From Glycine soja (lineage: Eukaryota > Streptophyta > Magnoliopsida > Fabales > Fabaceae): a stretch of DNA of 64,000 nucleotides. The DNA lies in contig NC_041004.1 of the NCBI RefSeq assembly GCF_004193775.1, forward strand, positions 30,218,411-30,282,410, in the 5' to 3' direction. A program made the translations under genes and the position numbers. The notes below the pieces were generated by a model. It ran no database searches. It saw nothing but the letters and a program-made list of their open reading frames with translations, and was not told the DNA's origin. Shown here one piece after another: positions 59,610 to 64,000 of this stretch (positions are counted from its first letter, which is position 1; the number at the start of each line of letters is the position of its first letter).

Positions 59610-59722
59610 CTGGTAATCGATTACCAGAATGTAGTAATCGATTACCAGTGTTTTTTAAAATGTTAAGATTTTCAAAATTCAAAATGAAGAGTCACATCTG
59701 TTAATGTGTAATCGATTACCAG
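59610..59722. repeat. Triplicated palindrome GTAATCGATTAC
   Basis: CTGGTAATCGATTACCAG (59610-59627) is an 18-bp perfect palindrome. GTAATCGATTACCAG recurs at 59634-59648 and 59708-59722. All three share ATCGAT at the centre. They lie upstream of the hairpin region and TATA-like motif, so they may be dimeric transcription factor sites in U3. Confidence 0.9.
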
Positions 59723-60089
59723 TGATTATTTTTGAAAAATACATTTCCAAAAGTCACAATTCTTCAAGTGACTTGTTTTTTGAAGATTCTTTCAAAAGTC
59801 ACAACTTTTCTAAGTGACTAGTTTTTAAAAGAAATTGTCAAGAGTCACAAACTTTGACTTGAGTCATCAAGAAATTATAAATATGTGACCATGACATGTA
59901 TTTTGAAATCAATCAAGAAATCTATCTTTCAATCTTCTCTCTCAACATCATTCAACTCTTTCAACAAATTTTTTTACTCATCTTGTCTTCATCTTTCTAA
60001 AAGTTTTTGTTCAAAATTTTTTCTTTCAAGAAAAGTTCTTTGATCAAAAACTTGTGTTATTCATCTTTTTCATTCTCTTCTCCATTTGT

Positions 60090-60351
60090 CAAAAAGAATT
60101 CAACAAGGACTAATCGCCTGAATTCTTTTTGTGTCTCTCTTCTCCCTTTTCCAAAAGAACAAAAGACTAACCGCCTGAATTCTTTTGTGTCTCCCTTCTC
60201 CCTTTTCAAAGAATTCAAAACGACACAGTCTGATAATTCTTTTGATTCTTCCCTTTCCATTAAACAAAAGATTTCAAAGGACTAATCGCTTGAGATATCT
60301 TTTGTTTCCCCTTCACAAAGTTTCAAAGGACTAACCGCCTGTGAACTTTGT
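60090..60351 (+). other. Hairpin family A in the LTR (five stem-loops)
   Basis: Hairpins: 60090-60131 (stem CAAAAAGAATTC, 12 bp), 60152-60187 (CAAAAGAA, 8 bp), 60208-60242 (AAAGAATT, 8 bp), 60262-60307 (AAACAAAAGAT, 11 bp), 60315-60351 (ACAAAGTT, 8 bp). Four of the loops contain AGGACTAATCGCCTG or a near variant (ACTAACCGCCTG, ACTAATCGCTTG); the third has a different loop. Stems differ in sequence but remain complementary. Confidence 0.8.
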
Positions 60352-60356
60352 CTTAA

Positions 60357-60525
60357 CACATTGGAGGGTACATCCTTTGTGGTACAAGTAGAGGGTACAT
60401 CTACTTGGATTGTTGTAACTGAGAACAAGAGAGGGTACATCTCTTGCGGATCAGTTCTAGTGGAGGGTACATCCACTTGATTGTTCAAAGAGAACAAGAG
60501 AGGGTACATCCCTTGTGGATCTTTG
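60357..60525 (+). other. Hairpin family B in the LTR (five stem-loops, loop GGGTACA)
   Basis: Hairpins at 60357-60381, 60385-60407, 60417-60456, 60459-60477 and 60486-60525 each enclose GGGTACA. Stems: CACA..GGA/TCC..TGTG; CAAGTAGA/TCTACTTG; CAAGAGA/TCTCTTG plus outer AACTGA/TCAGTT; AGTGGA/TCCACT; CAAGAGA/TCCCTTG (one mismatch) plus outer CAAAGA/TCTTTG. The third and fifth share the same two-tier design with different outer stems, a covariation pattern. Confidence 0.85.
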
Positions 60526-61073
60526 CTTGTAAAGGATTTTGCAAGGTTGAAAGAAATCTCAAAGGACCGCAGGTCGCTTGGGGACTGGATGTAGGCACGG
60601 GTTGTTGCCGAACCAGTATAAAACTCTTGTGTTTGTCTTATTCTTCCCTACACTCTTTAATTTCCGCTGTGCACTTTAATTATCGCTTTTACTTTTGGTT
60701 AAGTTTCTATTTTTGGTTTTTACTTTCTTAACATTATAGTAAAAGCCTAATTGAATCTAGTAACATTAAGAAGAATAGATTTTAATTAGTAAAGGTTCAC
60801 TAATAATTAATTCAACCCCCCCTTCTTAATTATTCTGAGGCCACTTGATCCAACATTACCAAGTTATCGTCTCTGTCAAAGAACTTTGTCCCTAAGGTTC
60901 TTCCCCTATTGATGATGTCGAAAAACACTGCCACTCAGGTTCCTCCTATGTTGTCGCCACTGGAGGATGTCACCCATGTTCAATGGAGCCTCCAAGATCT
61001 ATTGTCAAATTGGTTATTTGACATAAAAATTGGTCAATATTATCAAAAACAAATACAAGTCTTTCAACAATGA

Positions 61074-62280
61074 TTACAGTGTTATTTATGCTTCAATACT
61101 GGACTATCTTCACACCAATCACAACAGCAAAAGAGCAGCTAGTAGAAAGTTTCACTTTACAAAAGGAGAACACCCTGTACTCTATATCTTTTTGTTTTAA
61201 TCTTTTATTTATTTGAAATATAAATTGTGTTTTTTTTTTATTTATTAATAATAAAAAACAGATTTTGTTTTATAAATGAACCAACAACGTTAGGATAATC
61301 GGAAGTAATTGAGAGCATTTGTTTATTTATATATTTTTTATTCATGATATTTTTTATTCACTTGTTTATTTAGATAATTCTAGGACTAAATATTTTTAAG
61401 AAAAATTGAAATTCATATTGACCCCTTTCAAATGGATGAAAGTTGAAGCAGTATAAATACATTTATCACAACACAACATCTATGTTTTATTTTAAGTAAA
61501 ATTTTATATAAATTGTATATTCATATGATTTCATGTAATTATTTCTTAAATCTGGGGCTCGTGTGATGAAAATATAAAAATATAAACATGTAATCCTTCT
61601 ATACTGTGATAGGCAAAGTTTTACAAAGGGAAAAAAAATAATTACCCATTTAGTTCCTATAATTTTCAAACTTATCCATTTTAGTCAATATAGTTCATAA
61701 GTAGATTTTTTAGTTCCTGAAGTTTACATTTTAATTTTTCCAAATGACTTTTTCGTTAAATTTTTTTAACTCCTTTAGTTAAAAAATTTTAACTACTGAG
61801 ACCATTTAGAAAAATTAAAATGTAAACCTAAGAAACTACATAATCCAATTATTAAACTTCAGGTATTAGCTATAAAAACTAAAAAAATAAATTTAAAACT
61901 AAATGATTAATTAAAAAAAAAAAAAACAAGCAAGCAAACATTCAGAGAGATAAATCTTAGTATAATCCCATCTCACAAACCCGATCAAAGTACCCTCCAA
62001 GTATGCAACCCATCCAACGATCAAAAACTCAAGATTGTTTTAGCAATCCATCCAGTCCGTATGTTTGAAAGTAGCCGTTAGACAAAGGAGGGAACCGGAG
62101 CTTACACCCGCGTATTGCCAATTCCTTGTTCAAAAATAAATATCAAATTTTTGTGAAACAAAAAGAATAGAAGTTCTATAAGAGTGTGTTTGGATGAAGC
62201 AATTTAAAATTCTAAATTCTGAGAATTTCAAATGCTTCAATTTAAATTCCTTTATTTTTAAAATTCTGTGTTTGGATACA
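61074..62280. other. Intergenic AT-rich DNA
   Basis: No gene was recognised apart from the foldback element at 61646-61907. A GTGTTTGGAT...GTGTTTGGATAC pair at 62188 and 62269 brackets an AAATTC-rich segment, probably a small transposon remnant. Confidence 0.5.
61646..61907. mobile_element. Foldback MITE-like element
   Basis: CATTTAGTTCC at the left and AAACTAAATGAT at the right are inverted. Internal arms GTTTACATTTTAATTTTTCC and AAAAATTAAAATGTAAAC are also complementary around 61780, so the whole 262 bp can fold. AT-rich and non-coding. Confidence 0.65.
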
Positions 62281-62289
62281 ACCTTTCTT

Positions 62290-62442
62290 TTCAACAATCA
62301 CAGAATTACCTCTGGTTAAACCTCTCCAGTGACAGCAGCGCCTCGAGATCCCCGCACCTCAGCCGGCTCGACGAGAATGCCACCGCAGATGCCACCCCTG
62401 ACGACCGCAAAAACATCGGACTCGCTATCAACTTGCTCCGCC
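62290..62442 (+). other. GC-rich exon-like fragment next to the Copia insertion
   Basis: A sharp rise in GC. On the plus strand it is open and strongly C-ending at third positions, reading NLSSDSSASRSPHLSRLDEN and DDRKNIGLAINLLRLL. It follows a possible splice acceptor CACAG at about 62302. On the minus strand another open frame ends at a GT donor. I do not recognise the protein. The Copia LTR starts abruptly at 62443, so the element probably landed in an exon. The strand is a best guess. Confidence 0.45.
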
Positions 62443-62619
62443 TGTTAAAAGAGAACAATGACATACAAGTTTTCAGAGAGAATACTCTATTTCTTAATCT
62501 TCAAATTAAACTATTGCAGTTACAATATATATACTACTGCAGTTACAGTATATGTAAAACTACTCCACATAACTTCTATTTACAAGAAACTACCACTAAC
62601 TTCTATTTACACGTCAACA
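62443..62619 (-). repeat. 3' LTR of the Copia element
   Basis: On the minus strand it begins TGTTGACGTGTAAATAGAAG right after the polypurine tract and ends ...CTCTTTTAACA. The short tandem phrase GTAAATAGAAGTTA occurs twice near the start. The inner boundary is firm; the outer one rests on the TG/CA rule and the change in base composition. Confidence 0.75.
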
Positions 62620-62658
62620 TTCCCTCCCTTAAACTATATGAAAAAGAAAAACAAACAT

Positions 62659-63999
62659 TTAGTTTATCACTGACGCATCAATCATTCCCAGCATATTCCG
62701 TAATTTCAAGAATTGTTCTAACTTGAGAGGCTTTGTTATTATGTCTGCAACCTGTTCTTGAAAATTACAGTAACTCAACTCCACAATTTTGTCTCTGGTC
62801 AAATCTCGAAGAAAATGAAACCTTATATCAATATGTTTGCTTCTGCCATGAAAAACAGAATTCTTTGATAGCTGTATAGTAGAATTATCATCACATTAAA
62901 TCAAAATACTATTTTCCTCCTTATGACCAAGTTTCTCTAAAACTCTTCTCAGCCAAACACACTGACAGGCACAAAACGTAGCAGCTATGTACTCAACCTC
63001 AGTAGTAGACAATGCCACTACAGGCTATTTTTTAGAAGACCATGAAATTGCTCCAGAACCAAGTAAGAATGCAAAGCCAAAAGTTCTCTTGCGATCATCC
63101 AAATCACCAGCAAAATCATTGTCGGTGTAAGCCACCAAATTTGTGCAACCAACTTTTTTGTAGAAAATTCCAAGCTCAGTTGTACCTTTCAAATACCTTA
63201 ATATTATTTTTGCTGCAAGACAATGAGATTCAGTTGGGTAAGACATGAATCTACTAATAAGACTCACTCCATAAATCAAATCAGGTCGAGTTGCAGTCAA
63301 GTACATCAGACTGCCAACTACCTGTTTGAACAAAGTTTCATCAACTTTGGTTCCAGCTTCATCCTTTGACAATTTCGTGCCTGGAACAATAGGATTCTTC
63401 ACTGAATTGCTTTTATCCATTCCAAACCTTCCTAAAATTTCATGAGCATACTTTCTTTGACACACAAAAATCCCATCTAAACTTTGTACTACTTCAATCC
63501 CGAGAAAGTATCTCATCCTCCCCAAATCAGTCATGTCAAATTCCAACATCATGGAATTCTTAAAATCATTATACATACTTTTATCATTTCCAGTATATAT
63601 TAAATCATCAACATAAAGACTTACTATTAAAATTTTACCTACTTCCTTCAACTTTGTGAACAGTGTTTGTTCACATAAACACCTTTCAAAGCCTTCTCGA
63701 ACAAAGTAAGCCTCTATCTTGCTATACCACGCCCTTGGTGCTTGCTTCAAGCTGTACAATGTCTTTCTTAGCTTGTAAACTTTGCCTTCTTCACCTTTCT
63801 TCTCATATCCCAATGGTTGTTGCACAAAGATTTCTTCATTGAGTTCACCATGAAGAAATGCACTCTTTACATCTAGCTGAAAAACATCCCAATTGTTTTG
63901 TGTTGCTAAAGCAAGTATTAATCGAATGGTGTCAAGTCTGGCAACTGGAGCACAAAATTCAGTATAATCAACTCGATATTGTTGTGCATACCCCTTCTC
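62659..63999 (-). pseudogene. Copia pol, reverse transcriptase and RNase H part, inactivated
   Basis: Open from the window edge. RT motifs include YRVDYTEFCAPVARLDTIR, FQLDVKSAFLHGELNEEI, LYSLKQAPRAWYSKI and the catalytic SLYVDDLIYTG (near 63610). Then come FLGIEV, GSLMYLTATRPDL and the RNase H part with AYTDNDFAGD and SGAISWSSKK. A stop at 63025 stands where the family usually has Q. After it the same frame continues with PVVALSTTEVEYIAAT to a natural stop at 62659, with a second internal stop after ENSILI. Copies RNA into DNA in element particles; this copy cannot, unless stops are read through. Confidence 0.9.
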
Positions 64000-64000
64000 C

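Larger units (their letters stand above)
59366..60855 (+). mobile_element. Solo LTR with hairpin arrays, 5-bp TSD
   Basis: Starts TGTGGAAGCAATGCC and ends CTTGATCCAACA (TG...CA). Flanked by TTACC at 59361-59365 and 60856-60860. Length is 1490 bp with no internal domain beside it. It carries the palindrome GTAATCGATTACC three times, two families of hairpins (60090-60351 and 60357-60525), a TATAAAACTC at about 60620 and a C-run before its right end. It looks like a legume Copia (SIRE/Maximus-like) LTR; the family name is from general resemblance. The orientation given places the TATA-like motif and C-run towards the 3' end. Confidence 0.92.
59318..61073 (+). pseudogene. Unrecognised open frame interrupted by a solo LTR
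   Basis: 59318-59365 reads ELQELEWENTVIQLLT. If the LTR and one TSD copy are skipped, the frame continues at 60861 with KLSSLSKNFVPKVLPLLMMS and stays open for 70 codons, including LSPLEDVTHVQWSLQDLLSN, to TGA at 61071. This continuity across the insertion, and the helical, Leu-rich composition, suggest an exon of a real gene or gene fragment. I do not recognise the family. Upstream and downstream exons were not found, so it is probably a remnant. Confidence 0.5.
62443..64000 (-). mobile_element. Ty1/Copia retrotransposon, 3' half (continues past the window)
   Basis: Reads right to left: RT and RNase H coding sequence, a polypurine tract AAGGGAGGGAA (62621-62631 on the plus strand as TTCCCTCCCTT), then a 177-bp LTR (62443-62619) with TG...CA ends. 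The short LTR and protein motifs suggest the Ale/Retrofit group. The 5' half lies beyond 64000, so no target duplication can be checked. Confidence 0.85.

Noticed and set aside
60007..60731. Open frames in the solo LTR (for example 60007-60285)
   Set aside because: Composed of the hairpin repeats and T/C-rich LTR sequence; non-coding.
1..64000. tRNA, rRNA, CRISPR or organellar insertions
   Set aside because: No cloverleaf-like conserved A/B boxes, ribosomal motifs, regular spacer arrays or organellar genes were seen on reading both strands.

Overview
The window is AT-rich nuclear DNA of a flowering plant. It has GT-AG introns, plant-specific gene families and dense nested transposable elements. 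The style of the LTRs, MITE ends and repeats suggests a legume, probably Glycine (soybean). That species call rests on remembered family resemblance, not on a search.

Only two ordinary host genes look intact. At 3680-5980 (+) is a two-exon 2-oxoglutarate/Fe(II) dioxygenase of the feruloyl-CoA 6'-hydroxylase (coumarin/scopoletin) type. At 12901-16041 (-) is a two-exon LRR receptor kinase of the At3g47570/EFR/Xa21 type, with a non-RD kinase. Around them lie a solo LTR (7373-9028, TSD AGCAT), a 40-bp minisatellite (10285-11090), microsatellites and MITE-like debris.

From 19361 onward the window is mostly mobile DNA. Helitron 1 (19361 to about 32632, +) carries three decayed genes in order: an RPA1-like OB-fold/zinc-finger gene, a Rep-helicase gene, and a gene with two B3-like DNA-binding domains. 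A complete but dead chromovirus-type Ty3/Gypsy element (34032-38919, TSD AATTA) follows. Next comes a large Mutator-like element (about 43669-59280) recognised by a pair of 105-bp inverted terminal repeats. It holds several MULE amino-terminal modules, a plant-mobile-domain (PMD) pseudogene transcribed divergently from one of them, arrays of tandem repeats, and an internally deleted transposase. Helitron 2 (49709-56280, -) is nested in it. Its boundaries are exact: removing it restores an open MULE reading frame. Helitron 2 carries no Rep-helicase, but it does carry a second, divergent copy of the two-domain B3-like gene near its 3' end.

Just outside the MULE, a solo LTR (59366-60855, TSD TTACC) interrupts an unrecognised open frame. 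This LTR contains two families of short hairpins. In each family the loop is conserved while the stems differ and remain self-complementary. The window ends in the 3' half of a Ty1/Copia element (62443-64000, -) next to a GC-rich exon-like fragment.

The best candidates for something undescribed are the LTR hairpin arrays, the B3-like gene shared by two otherwise different Helitrons, and the MULE with PMD and orphan N-terminal modules. No rRNA, tRNA or CRISPR was seen.
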